Below are positions 34,008 through 41,785 of a stretch of DNA of 64,000 bases, piece by piece. A program made the position numbers and the translations under genes. The notes beneath the pieces are model-generated. The model saw only the letters and a list, made by a program, of their open reading frames with translations. It searched no databases and was not told the origin of the DNA. The stretch spans positions 1 to 64,000 of the forward strand of contig ONCQ01000001.1 in the NCBI GenBank assembly GCA_900316355.1, given 5' to 3'. Position 1 is the stretch's first letter, and each line of letters begins with the position of its first letter. Source of the stretch: an uncultured Prevotellaceae bacterium (lineage in GTDB: Bacteria > Bacteroidota > Bacteroidia > Bacteroidales > Bacteroidaceae).

Positions 34008-36776
34008 TTACCGCCGCCAGAAGGCCCAGGCGATGAGGGCGATGAGGAGGAGGGCGAGGGCGATGAGGGCGGTGTTGGCGATGGCCTCGGTGGTGTGGAG
34101 GCTCTGCGGGTCGAAGCGGAAGGTGATCTGATGCTTGCCGGCGGGAATGACGACGGCGCGCAGGACGTAGTCGGCACGCAGGATGGGGGCGGGCTCACCG
34201 TCGATGGTGCACTGCCAGCCGGGGTAGTAGATGTCGGAGAAGACGGCCAAGCGCTCGCGGTCGGTCTCGGCCTCGAAGGTGAGGGCGTTGGCTTCGTAGG
34301 AGGTGAGGGTGATAGCTGAGGCCCCCCTTACGGCCCCCGAGGGGGCTTCTGTTGTGTCGCTATCTGATGGCTGAGGTGCCGTGTCCCCCTCGGGGGACGA
34401 TAGGGGGGCCACCCCTCCTGAACTAATCAATGCGTCGGGGAGTTGGTCGCGGAAGCGGACATCGACGGCGGCGGTGTGGCGGGGATTGATGGAGGAGAGG
34501 AGGGAGAGCTCTTCGTCGGCATTGGCGACGAGGAACACGTTATCGACAAACCAGGCGTTGCCCATCGCCCACGGGTTCTGCACGGGCACGGTCTCGCCGC
34601 CTTGCAGGGGCAGGATGGCGTACTTGGTGTTGAGCATGTTCAGCACGGGGAAGAGGCTGTCGCCGGCGATGCTGTCGAGGCGTCCATTGGTCTCGGCGAC
34701 GGCTTTGTAGAGGGTCGCGAGCTGCGGCTGGATGTGGGCTTCGATGAGCTCCTGGTAGCGGCGCAGCTTGGCGGCGTGGTAGCCGCCGATGCTCTTGTGC
34801 CAGTAGGAGGTGGTGTTGTCGTTGAAGGTGTTCACGGCGAGGTTCACGACGCGGTAGTAGAGGTCGCTGTCCTGCAGGATGGCCTCGTCGGTGGGTGTCT
34901 TCTGGAAGAACTGCTGTGCGGGCTGGGGCTTGGAGAACATGGCGTCGTTGAGGTAGCGCTTGTTGACATCCCACATATCGGCGGTGCAGAGCACGATGAG
35001 GCAGGCGACCATTGCCCACGCCTTGATCTTCTTATAATGGTACGCGATGAGCACGGCGCAGCCGACGAGGATGATGAGGAGCGAGCGTCCGGCATCGGCG
35101 GTGAAGACGGCGCGCCGCATATCGTTGAGGTTGCGCAGGATGTCGGCGAGCATGTCGGCGGGGATATAGCCCTGTGCCACGGCATTGTTGAGCATCTCGG
35201 CCTCGGAGCTGCTGACGTAGTTGCCGAAGAAGACGTCGGGCATGAGCCAGAAGAGCAGGCAGGGGCCGGCGGTGAGCGCGAGAGCCCCCCACCAACTCCC
35301 CCCAAGGGGGGAGAGCTTCGATGCTGTTGGGGACACCTCCCCCTTGGGGGAGGATGGGAGGGGGCTGACTATCTCTTTCAATGCGAGCATTGCGAGCAGG
35401 GGGATGGTGAACTCGGCGATGACGAGGATGGAGGCGACGGTGCGGAACTTGTCGTACATGGGGACATAGTCCAGCCACAGGTCGGTCCACGGCATGAAGT
35501 TCTTACCCCATGCGAGGGTGATGCTGAGGACGGTGGCGATGAAAAGCGCCCATTTCATCGGACCCTTGACGATGAAGAGGCCGAGGATGAAGAGGAACAT
35601 CACGAAGGCGCCGACATAGACGGGGCCGCTGGTGCCGGGCTGCTCGCCCCAGTACTGCCCGAGGCTCTGATAGACGGGCATATAGGTGGGGTTGGCCTTG
35701 GCCATGGCCGTCGTGCTCTGTGTGAGGGGTTGGCTGGCGCCGCCCTTGACATTGGGGATGAGCAGCGACCATGTCTCGCCGATGCCATAGCTCCAGGCGG
35801 TGATGTAGCTGCGCTCCAGTCCACTGCTGGTCTGGTCGGAGGGGTCTGCTGTCTTCTGTGTCAGCTCGCTCTTCCCGCGCATCGACTCCTTGGAGTACTC
35901 CCATGTGTGGTAGAGATTGGAGACGTTGACGGCGATGCCGATGAGGCAGCCAAGGGCGAAGACGGCAGTCGCTTTCATCCAGCGCAACCAAGAGGGGGCC
36001 CCCTCTACGGCCCCCGAGGGGGCTTCTGTTGTTTTGCTGTTAGAGGACTTTGCATCCGTGTCCCCCTCGGGGGACGACAGGGGGGCCATAGCCACTGCCA
36101 TCAGCACCATCACGAAGCCGAAGTAGTAGGTCATCTGGATGTGGTTCGACAGGATCTGCAGGGCCATGAAGACGGCGGTGACGAGGAGTCCCCAGCCGTA
36201 GCGGCCGCGGTAGCAGAGCACCATGCCGGCGATGGTGGGCGGGATGTAGGCCAGCGTGTAAAACTTCCAGATATGGCCTGCACCTATTATAATAAAGTAG
36301 TAGCTGGAGAACGCCCAGAGGACGGCACCCAGCGCTGCCATCCACGCCTTGAAGTCGAAGGCGCGCAGCAGGATGTAGAAACCCAGGAGCATGATGAACA
36401 CCAGCACGACATAGTCCGGCAGCCACAGCTTATAGACGCTCTCCACCTTCGAGAGTTTCTCGGTAGAGGGGTAAGAGGGCGCCATCTGATAGGTGGGCAT
36501 ACCCGAGAACAGCGTGTTGGTCCAGCGCGTGCGCTCGCCATCATGGCTCTTGCGGTAGGCCTCCATCTCCGAGGATGCGCCGGCACCGCCGCTGTGGTCG
36601 TGGCCCGTCAGCACCAGCCCTTCGGAGGCGGGCTTGGCGAAGTAGGCGAAGGAGAGGGCTACGAAGAAGAGGATGGCGAGGAGGTCGGGGAGGAGGGAAG
36701 ATACCCAGCGGACTCTCCCCCCGCCCTCCCTATCAGGGAGGGAGCTGTTACTATTTGACAGGTTGTTATTGCTCAT
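34008..36776 (-). CDS. YfhO-family multi-pass membrane protein with four repeat-coded inserts
   Basis: The 922-residue protein has many transmembrane helices (e.g. LLAILFFVALSFAYFA, VVLVFIMLLGFYILLRAF) and the large YfhO-like loop GHDHSGGAGASSEMEAYRKSHDGERT. It ends with a beta-rich periplasmic domain and a last helix. YfhO proteins are GT-C-like and are linked to glycosylation of surface polymers in Bacillus; the role in Bacteroidetes is unclear. Four palindromic repeats are translated: one at the N-terminus (SSLPDREGGGRV) and three internal. Two of those encode the similar peptide APLSSPEGDT...TTEAPSGAV. The inserts fall between hydrophobic segments. ATG 36776 was chosen over an upstream repeat-coded frame. 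Confidence 0.85.
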   Translation of the reverse strand: MSNNNLSNSNSSLPDREGGGRVRWVSSLLPDLLAILFFVALSFAYFAKPASEGLVLTGHDHSGGAGASSEMEAYRKSHDGERTRWTNTLFSGMPTYQMAPSYPSTEKLSKVESVYKLWLPDYVVLVFIMLLGFYILLRAFDFKAWMAALGAVLWAFSSYYFIIIGAGHIWKFYTLAYIPPTIAGMVLCYRGRYGWGLLVTAVFMALQILSNHIQMTYYFGFVMVLMAVAMAPLSSPEGDTDAKSSNSKTTEAPSGAVEGAPSWLRWMKATAVFALGCLIGIAVNVSNLYHTWEYSKESMRGKSELTQKTADPSDQTSSGLERSYITAWSYGIGETWSLLIPNVKGGASQPLTQSTTAMAKANPTYMPVYQSLGQYWGEQPGTSGPVYVGAFVMFLFILGLFIVKGPMKWALFIATVLSITLAWGKNFMPWTDLWLDYVPMYDKFRTVASILVIAEFTIPLLAMLALKEIVSPLPSSPKGEVSPTASKLSPLGGSWWGALALTAGPCLLFWLMPDVFFGNYVSSSEAEMLNNAVAQGYIPADMLADILRNLNDMRRAVFTADAGRSLLIILVGCAVLIAYHYKKIKAWAMVACLIVLCTADMWDVNKRYLNDAMFSKPQPAQQFFQKTPTDEAILQDSDLYYRVVNLAVNTFNDNTTSYWHKSIGGYHAAKLRRYQELIEAHIQPQLATLYKAVAETNGRLDSIAGDSLFPVLNMLNTKYAILPLQGGETVPVQNPWAMGNAWFVDNVFLVANADEELSLLSSINPRHTAAVDVRFRDQLPDALISSGGVAPLSSPEGDTAPQPSDSDTTEAPSGAVRGASAITLTSYEANALTFEAETDRERLAVFSDIYYPGWQCTIDGEPAPILRADYVLRAVVIPAGKHQITFRFDPQSLHTTEAIANTALIALALLLIALIAWAFWRR
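34320..34410. repeat. paired inverted palindromic repeat in yfhO (91 bp, copy A)
   Basis: Inverted arms GGCCCCCC...CCCCCGAGGGGG and CCCCCTCGGGGG...GGGGGGCC enclose a spacer. It has the same length as and strong similarity to 35997-36087, and is translated in the same frame. Confidence 0.85.
35283..35366. repeat. paired inverted palindromic repeat in yfhO (84 bp, copy B)
   Basis: Arms begin AGCCCCCC and end GGGGGCT. Each contains a CTCCCCC-AAGG-GGGAG type hairpin. Translated as a Pro/Ser/Gly-rich segment between two membrane helices. Confidence 0.8.
35997..36087. repeat. paired inverted palindromic repeat in yfhO (91 bp, copy C)
   Basis: Near-copy of 34320-34410 in the same orientation. Both arms and part of the spacer (TCTGTTGT) are alike. 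Confidence 0.85.
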
Positions 36777-36778
36777 AG

Positions 36779-36835
36779 ATGGTGATGAATGAGGAATGAC
36801 GAATGATGAATGACGAATGATGAATGACGAATGGT
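36779..36835. repeat. tandem GAATGACGAATGAT-type repeat
   Basis: About four imperfect 14-nt units lie upstream of the yfhO start. The same GACGAATGA word appears in the gene tails at 27.4 and 30.2 kb and near 32.36 kb. Confidence 0.8.
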
Positions 36836-36851
36836 TTTTCTCTTGAAAACA

Positions 36852-36889
36852 AAAGTGAGAAGTACTACTTGGCGAGCACTTCTCACTTT
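36852..36889 (-). terminator. rho-independent terminator of rpsO
   Basis: A perfect 12-bp stem (36852-36863 with 36878-36889) and 14-nt loop. On the minus strand it is followed by TGTTTTC. Confidence 0.75.
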
Positions 36890-36959
36890 GATAAGATCTC
36901 ACTTCTTGAAAAGTGACCGCTCCCTCCCTGATAGGGAGGGCGGGGGGAGAGTCTGCTTT

Positions 36960-37229
36960 TTACTTACGCAGACCCAGAGCCTTGACGATAGCACGGTAGC
37001 GGTTGATGTCGCGGGCCTTCAGATAGTTGAGGAGTGCGCGACGCTTACCTACGAGACCAGTGAGCGAACGCTCGGTGCTGTGGTCCTTGCGATTCTGCTT
37101 CATGTGCTCAGTGAGGTGAGCAATGCGGTAGGTGAACAGTGCAATCTGGCTCTCAGCGCTACCGGTGTCGGTAGTGCCCTTACCGAACTTCTCGAAGAGT
37201 TCGGCCTTCTTAGCGGAATCTAAGTACAT
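36960..37229 (-). CDS. rpsO: 30S ribosomal protein S15
   Basis: The 89-residue protein is complete and typical of S15: TGSAESQIALFTYRIAHLTEHMK, HSTERSL and KRRALLNYLKARDINRYRAIV in order. It binds 16S rRNA in the central domain of the small subunit. A -7 element at 37341-37348 gives a leader of about 105 nt, long enough to hold an autoregulatory structure as in other bacteria. The sequence contains an ACCCG-AAACA-CGGGT hairpin, but I do not recognise a known S15-binding motif. A terminator follows 70 bp downstream. Confidence 0.97.
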   Translation of the reverse strand: MYLDSAKKAELFEKFGKGTTDTGSAESQIALFTYRIAHLTEHMKQNRKDHSTERSLTGLVGKRRALLNYLKARDINRYRAIVKALGLRK

Positions 37230-37340
37230 AATGTTTTGATGATAGAAGTTTGTAAATCACATCCTTCAGGTGGTGAGCCGTCGTCATCAATCGTCGTGCA
37301 CCCACCCTCGAATGCACCCGTGTTTCGGGTTTAGCGGGCG

Positions 37341-37348
37341 CAAAGGTA
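37341..37348 (-). promoter_or_regulatory. -7 element for rpsO
   Basis: Minus-strand TACCTTTG, about 112 nt upstream of the rpsO ATG. The region beyond it (to 37440) is mostly AAGTGAAAAATG-type short repeats. Confidence 0.5.
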
Positions 37349-37462
37349 AGGCTTTTTCGTGGAAAGTGAAAAATGAAAAGTGAAAAATCGTGCGCTGAAG
37401 CCTCATTTTTCACTTTTCATCCGCACACCGCATTTTTTTTGGGGGGGTAAAGGTACGCATTA

Positions 37463-38470
37463 TTAATGATTCACGCGCTGCGGTGGGGTATGTTCTAAAC
37501 ACCTCATCGCCTCCGTGGTGTCGAATGGCCCCACATCCTCCAGCGTGAACAGGTTGCCATCGTCGAAAGCGCCGATGGCAGTGCCGAAATTATCCACGAT
37601 CATGCCATCGAACGCATTGATGTTCAGGGTATAGACCCTCGACCTGCCGCGGAAGTCAAACACCAGGCAGTCATGTTCCTCGCGCAGCTCCCATGCGCAC
37701 CAGTCCTTCTCGCCGAAGTCGCCGCGCAATGGTTCGTCCGTCAGGTAGAGTAGCACATTCACGAAGCGGTCTTCCGGCACGCTATAGAGATAGTAGCTCC
37801 CTCCGTGCTTGATTAGCGCAAAGGGTGCAGGCTCCTCCGAGCGGTAGAAGAGGGCCATCCCATAGGTGCTCGCCAGATGACGCCCGCAGATGCCCAATAT
37901 GCCCCGGCGATCCTTGCGTGTATGAATGAGATACTTGCGGTCGCTCCTCACCTCTGAAAGCTTCGATATGAAATACCGTGCCTCTGTTTCCGTCCTTTCC
38001 GAAACAACCTCGTGCGTGAGCAAACCATTATTATACAGGAGACCGCCGACTACGGCCAACACCACAACAACCGCTGCCATCGCCCATCCCCAGCGAACAC
38101 GGGAGTGCCTTTTTTTCACCGTCATCTCTTCCCCTGTAGCTTCCGATTCTTGTTCTGCGCTCTCTTCAGCAGCTGTCTCTCCCGTAACAGGGGCCCCTTC
38201 CATCTTCGCGCGATGGAAATGCGTATAGTCCTCATATCCGATGAAACGGGCTAAAATATCGAGTGTATTCATACGCACCATTACAGATGGGCGGTAGCCC
38301 CACAAGCGCATTAGCGTGGTGCTGCTCACCGATGAACCCGTTTTCTTCTGCAACTGGTCCGACAGGTAATCGAAGTCCGCTGGGGTGTGCATCTCACGAT
38401 GCAGTCGTGCTTCTACTGCACGACATAGCTTCTCATATTCCATAATAGACGTCATGACTGACTTTTGCAT
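37463..38470 (-). CDS. membrane-anchored protein with N-terminal HTH-like module, function unknown
   Basis: 335 residues. The first 100 (LSDQLQKKTGSSVSSTTLMRLWGY ... NTLDILARFIGYEDYTHF in parts) resemble a DNA-binding-like module seen at the N-terminus of many Bacteroidetes proteins of unknown role. An acidic/Ser-rich linker follows, then a basic stretch, one transmembrane helix (WAMAAVVVVLAVVGGLLY) and a ~190-residue extracytoplasmic domain with SYYLYSVPEDRFVNVLLYLT. This suggests a one-component transmembrane regulator (inference). It is divergent from the secreted protein at 38715, with paired direct repeats in between. ATGs at 38455 and 38443 are alternative starts. Confidence 0.6.
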   Translation of the reverse strand: MQKSVMTSIMEYEKLCRAVEARLHREMHTPADFDYLSDQLQKKTGSSVSSTTLMRLWGYRPSVMVRMNTLDILARFIGYEDYTHFHRAKMEGAPVTGETAAEESAEQESEATGEEMTVKKRHSRVRWGWAMAAVVVVLAVVGGLLYNNGLLTHEVVSERTETEARYFISKLSEVRSDRKYLIHTRKDRRGILGICGRHLASTYGMALFYRSEEPAPFALIKHGGSYYLYSVPEDRFVNVLLYLTDEPLRGDFGEKDWCAWELREEHDCLVFDFRGRSRVYTLNINAFDGMIVDNFGTAIGAFDDGNLFTLEDVGPFDTTEAMRCLEHTPPQRVNH

Positions 38471-38505
38471 AAGTTATTCTTTGCAACATTTGGCGTTTCG
38501 CAGTG

Positions 38506-38513
38506 CAAAGATA
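38506..38513 (-). promoter_or_regulatory. -7 element for the HTH-membrane protein gene
   Basis: Minus-strand TATCTTTG, 35 nt upstream of the ATG at 38470. Confidence 0.5.
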
Positions 38514-38560
38514 CAACATGAAAGCGAAAAATACCTACAAGCGGAACAAAAAACATTGTT

Positions 38561-38611
38561 ATGGCATGGAAATGGCATAGCCTTTTAGTGATATGTCATG
38601 GAAATGGCATA
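38561..38611. promoter_or_regulatory. paired direct repeats, possible operator
   Basis: ATGGCATGGAAATGGCATA at 38561 recurs as ATGTCATGGAAATGGCATA at 38593, exactly 32 bp apart (three helical turns). Each copy is itself a direct repeat of ATGNCAT separated by GGAA. They lie between the two divergent -7 elements, which fits binding of a regulator to two faces of one DNA side. Confidence 0.5.
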
Positions 38612-38632
38612 CCATATACGGGCAAATCACTG

Positions 38633-38640
38633 TATCTTTG
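38633..38640 (+). promoter_or_regulatory. -7 element for the 38715 gene
   Basis: TATCTTTG, 74 nt before the ATG. No clear -33 element; the direct repeats lie just upstream. Confidence 0.5.
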
Positions 38641-38714
38641 CAGCGAGTTTACCAACTCTCATTCAAGAGCAAGAAAACGAATCTATGTACCCTAACGATT
38701 AAAACCTAACAGTA

Positions 38715-39959
38715 ATGAAAAAGAACATTTTCCAACATGTGTTGCTCCTGACATTGATGGCAGCCATGACGTTGAACAGTTATGCACAAGTAAGACGAAC
38801 AAACATTGGAGCACGCCCGCGTGGTGCAGCCACCTCACGCCCTGCGCAGCAGAAGCAGGTGGAAAAGCGTTGGTGCTGCTATGAATACGGTATCCGACAC
38901 ATGGCTCTCGCCGACAGTGTCATCTACATTCTGGAAAGCGATGAGAACAATGCAGTTCTGGCCATCGACAACCAGACGGGCCGGGTGAGCACGGTTATCC
39001 CCGGCATCAAGGGCATCTATGAAGGTGCCCGTCCAAGGATTCATAACATCTGGTACGCTGATGGAAAACTTATCCTACTTACCAAGAAGCGTGGCAATGA
39101 AGTGGGAACCTTCACCTACAGCATGCGCATCTGGGATGGCCAGTCGGTGACCACCTCCAAATCTTTTGCAGCGGCGATGGATATCGTGGCGCACAACGGG
39201 AAATACATTCTGTACTATATCGAAGTGCCCGATAAAGACGATGCGTCTTGGACAACCAACTACTACGTCCTCTATGACTTGGAGGCGATGAAAGGTATCA
39301 TCCGCTTCCCTGTCGAGAAGGGCTTCGGCATGATGGAGCATTGCCAGATGGACGCCAACGGCACTTGCTGGGGTGTGAATAATGGCTCCGTGTGGCAGGT
39401 CACGAAAGAAGGCAAGTCAAAGTACTTCAAGCTCTTCAACCAACCTTATTTCGTTGCGTTGAAGGAGAATGAAGGATATACTCCAAATTCCTTGGAGGAG
39501 CATCAGATGACACTTCAGGGTGACTATATTTATGTCGCTGTGAAGCGCAGAATTTTCCGCATGAATGTTACTGAACCTGGCACATGGGAGGAGTACCTCA
39601 AGGTGCCCCCTACGCAGGCAGAAGACTTCTACAAGGTAGGTGCCCTGCCCGATGGCAGCCTTGTCACCTTCTCAGAAGTGAGCAAGGACTACGCCATGCA
39701 GTTTTTTGAGGTCGGAGCCTTTGACAGCCCCGTAGCCTTAGGCGAACATCCCAGTCTGCCTGACGGCATGTTAAGAAGTGAACTGTATGTACAGTGGTGC
39801 CGTATGCATACCGATGCCTTGGGTAACATCGTCGTGTTGGAGGACTGGGCAGAAGGAAAAGGAGGTGTCCATGAGAATTGCGACCTATGGATTCTCAATC
39901 CCAAAGGAGTGCAGGGCTTCAGTAATGCCGTCGGTAAGATCATGAAGCCTGCAAAGTGA
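38715..39959 (+). CDS. secreted protein of unknown function, possible beta-propeller
   Basis: A 414-residue protein with signal peptide MKKNIFQHVLLLTLMAAMTLNSYA cleaved before QVRR. The body alternates short strands and turns of the type DSVIYILESDENNAVLAID, DGKLILLTKK and GDYIYVAVKRRIFRMN. This spacing resembles beta-propeller blades, though no named repeat (WD40, NHL, Kelch) is clear. It has no C-terminal sorting tail. It is divergent from the HTH-membrane protein and followed by a frameshifted small secreted gene. I do not recognise the family. Confidence 0.65.
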   Translation: MKKNIFQHVLLLTLMAAMTLNSYAQVRRTNIGARPRGAATSRPAQQKQVEKRWCCYEYGIRHMALADSVIYILESDENNAVLAIDNQTGRVSTVIPGIKGIYEGARPRIHNIWYADGKLILLTKKRGNEVGTFTYSMRIWDGQSVTTSKSFAAAMDIVAHNGKYILYYIEVPDKDDASWTTNYYVLYDLEAMKGIIRFPVEKGFGMMEHCQMDANGTCWGVNNGSVWQVTKEGKSKYFKLFNQPYFVALKENEGYTPNSLEEHQMTLQGDYIYVAVKRRIFRMNVTEPGTWEEYLKVPPTQAEDFYKVGALPDGSLVTFSEVSKDYAMQFFEVGAFDSPVALGEHPSLPDGMLRSELYVQWCRMHTDALGNIVVLEDWAEGKGGVHENCDLWILNPKGVQGFSNAVGKIMKPAK

Positions 39960-39993
39960 CAACAATCTTTCTTTATATAAACGTATATAACCA

Positions 39994-40235
39994 ATGAAGA
40001 AACTGCTTTTTCTGTTGCTTGTCATTTTGAGTGGACAAGCAGCCAGTGCACAGCGGCGTCTTTCGGCGTGACCGAAGATAATTACGATTTCCATCTGTAC
40101 TCAACAACCCAGTTGCCCACCACATGGAGCTATAGCTCCCATAGTCACGACTCCGATACAGGCATAAGCGTGACAGGGAGCGTCGTGGACGGCATCATCC
40201 ATAGCGCTGAGTTCAGCGTGTCTTTCCATTATTGA
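39994..40235 (+). pseudogene. small secreted protein split by a frameshift
   Basis: ATG 39994 opens a clean signal peptide (MKKLLFLLLVILSGQAASAQ) but hits TGA at 40069. Going back one base after the CAG codon at 40051-40053 gives a continuous second part beginning AASFGVTEDNYDFHLYST and ending SAEFSVSFHY with a stop at 40233-40235. The joined product would be about 80 residues. This is best explained by a one-base loss (or two-base gain) near 40050-40068, or a sequencing error. Both halves look protein-like: a proper signal, then a polar beta-rich body. It is not a known family to me. Confidence 0.6.
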
Positions 40236-40263
40236 ACGAGAAAAAATTAAAACTTATTATCTC

Positions 40264-41757
40264 ATGAACAAGCAACTTTCCTCTCTGTGCGTGGCGCTGG
40301 TGGCGCTGGGCGCATCCTTCTTAATCGCCTGCTCCGGCACAACGGGCAACGAGAATAACACCGTAGGCATTATCGACTATCTGGCCTTCGAGAGAAATGG
40401 CGGCGACGGCGCTTTCCTTATGAATCTGGAGGGCGACATCATCGAACTGCCCGAGAACCTATTGCTGCCGAGCGCCTCCGTGAACGGCATCTTTTCGGCC
40501 TTCGACAAGGAGACGAATCTCTACTATTTCTTCAAGACCGAGCAAGACCCGAAGCCCATCGGCGAAGGTTATAAGAAGGTGGGTGCCTTCACAGGCAAGT
40601 ATGCCCCCGTTGTGGATGCAGAAGACCAAGTCAAATACATCAATCGCAGCGGCAAGGAGGCATTCTCTGTGCAGGCCAAGGATGCGGGCAACTTCTTCTG
40701 CGGGCGTGCCCTGTTCTGTGCCGACGATGGCAAGGGTGGTCTGCTTTGGGGATACTTTAATGAAGAGGGCGAGACGGCCATCCCCAACACCTACTACGCT
40801 GCTAACCGTTTTAACGAGGGCTATGCCATCGTGTGGAAAGATGAACACACATGGGCTGTCATCGACAAGGAGGGCAACGAGCTCCTTAGCGACATCGTCA
40901 ACCACTCGGCTCCCAAGCGCGACGGTGCCGTACGCGAAGATCTGGTGCAGGATGGCTATCTGCTGGCGTTGAATCCGAGTCAGGAAATCCTCTTCGTGTA
41001 TGACATTGCACACCCCGAGAAGAGCTTTGAGAAAGTTTTTGATAACCGTATCCGTCTCTATGACCGCGTCTTTGAGGGTCGCATCTTGGTGGGTGAGAAG
41101 GACATTTATCAGATCAAAGACGACGATTTGGAATATGTTGGCGAAGGCCGCCTGCGCAGCCAGTTCGACAATCTCGACTACCCCCTTGTGATACCTTATC
41201 CCTTGGAGGTGAAAGGTGCTGACAAGATTGCTTTCTGCTCCAATCCCAGCACGATGTTTCTCGTGGACACCGGCGGCACAGCACGCGATGTCACATCCCA
41301 ACTCGAACGCTCGCATGAGTGCTATAACCAGGCTTTCAATGCCATGCCCGGCGGCACAACGGAACCCCGTGTGGGCTCAACCGTTTACTACGACAACCCC
41401 GTTTTTGGCCGTTGGAGCAATGGCGATGAGTTGAATAATGTGACGATGGCGCTTGTCAGCAGTTATGGGGTGTTCGATGGTCAGAAGTGCTATGGCAATA
41501 TCTCTACCTCTGTAGAGTTTGAGCCCTGCGACAACTTCATCATCAAAGCCTTCACCGTTCACGACAACAAGGTGGTTCTGCACTACGACAAGGTGGCTAT
41601 GGAGTTCACGGGCGATCTCGACAACCCCGACTCCGAGGGCGAATGGGTGGAGAAGCTGCTGGTCTCTGACTCCCTCATCGTCATTCCCGTGAACAACAGG
41701 ACGCTGAAGTTGCAAAGCAGCGATGAATCCCTGAACGGAGTGACATTGAGGAGATAA
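40264..41757 (+). CDS. WG-repeat lipoprotein
   Basis: 497 residues with a lipoprotein signal (MNKQLSSLCVALVALGASFLIAC). It has WG/KWG-like repeats in the first half (LLWGYFNEEGETAIPNTYYAANRFNEGYAIV, split across 160-200; HTWAVIDKEGNELLSDIV next). WG-repeat proteins are usually surface or periplasmic binding proteins. The second half has no motif I recognise. It precedes the C10 protease by 28 bp in the same direction, so the two may be co-expressed. Confidence 0.75.
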   Translation: MNKQLSSLCVALVALGASFLIACSGTTGNENNTVGIIDYLAFERNGGDGAFLMNLEGDIIELPENLLLPSASVNGIFSAFDKETNLYYFFKTEQDPKPIGEGYKKVGAFTGKYAPVVDAEDQVKYINRSGKEAFSVQAKDAGNFFCGRALFCADDGKGGLLWGYFNEEGETAIPNTYYAANRFNEGYAIVWKDEHTWAVIDKEGNELLSDIVNHSAPKRDGAVREDLVQDGYLLALNPSQEILFVYDIAHPEKSFEKVFDNRIRLYDRVFEGRILVGEKDIYQIKDDDLEYVGEGRLRSQFDNLDYPLVIPYPLEVKGADKIAFCSNPSTMFLVDTGGTARDVTSQLERSHECYNQAFNAMPGGTTEPRVGSTVYYDNPVFGRWSNGDELNNVTMALVSSYGVFDGQKCYGNISTSVEFEPCDNFIIKAFTVHDNKVVLHYDKVAMEFTGDLDNPDSEGEWVEKLLVSDSLIVIPVNNRTLKLQSSDESLNGVTLRR

Positions 41758-41785
41758 CATCGAACACGATACAGATTTTCTGCTT

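Larger units (their letters stand above)
36711..36953. repeat. 243-bp element with perfect 35-bp inverted ends between rpsO and yfhO
   Basis: Arms 36711-36745 and 36919-36953 are perfect reverse complements over 35 nt, and each carries an inner CCCTCCC-TATCA-GGGAGGG-type hairpin. The spacer contains the yfhO start codon, a GAATGACGAATGAT tandem repeat and the rpsO terminator. The left arm is translated as the YfhO N-terminus. Confidence 0.9.

Noticed and set aside
34443-36758. 771-codon frame opposite yfhO
   Set aside because: It is Gly/His/Asp-rich and antisense to the YfhO protein; a shadow frame.
37210-37413. Small frame upstream of rpsO
   Set aside because: It overlaps the rpsO promoter and leader and has no protein-like features.
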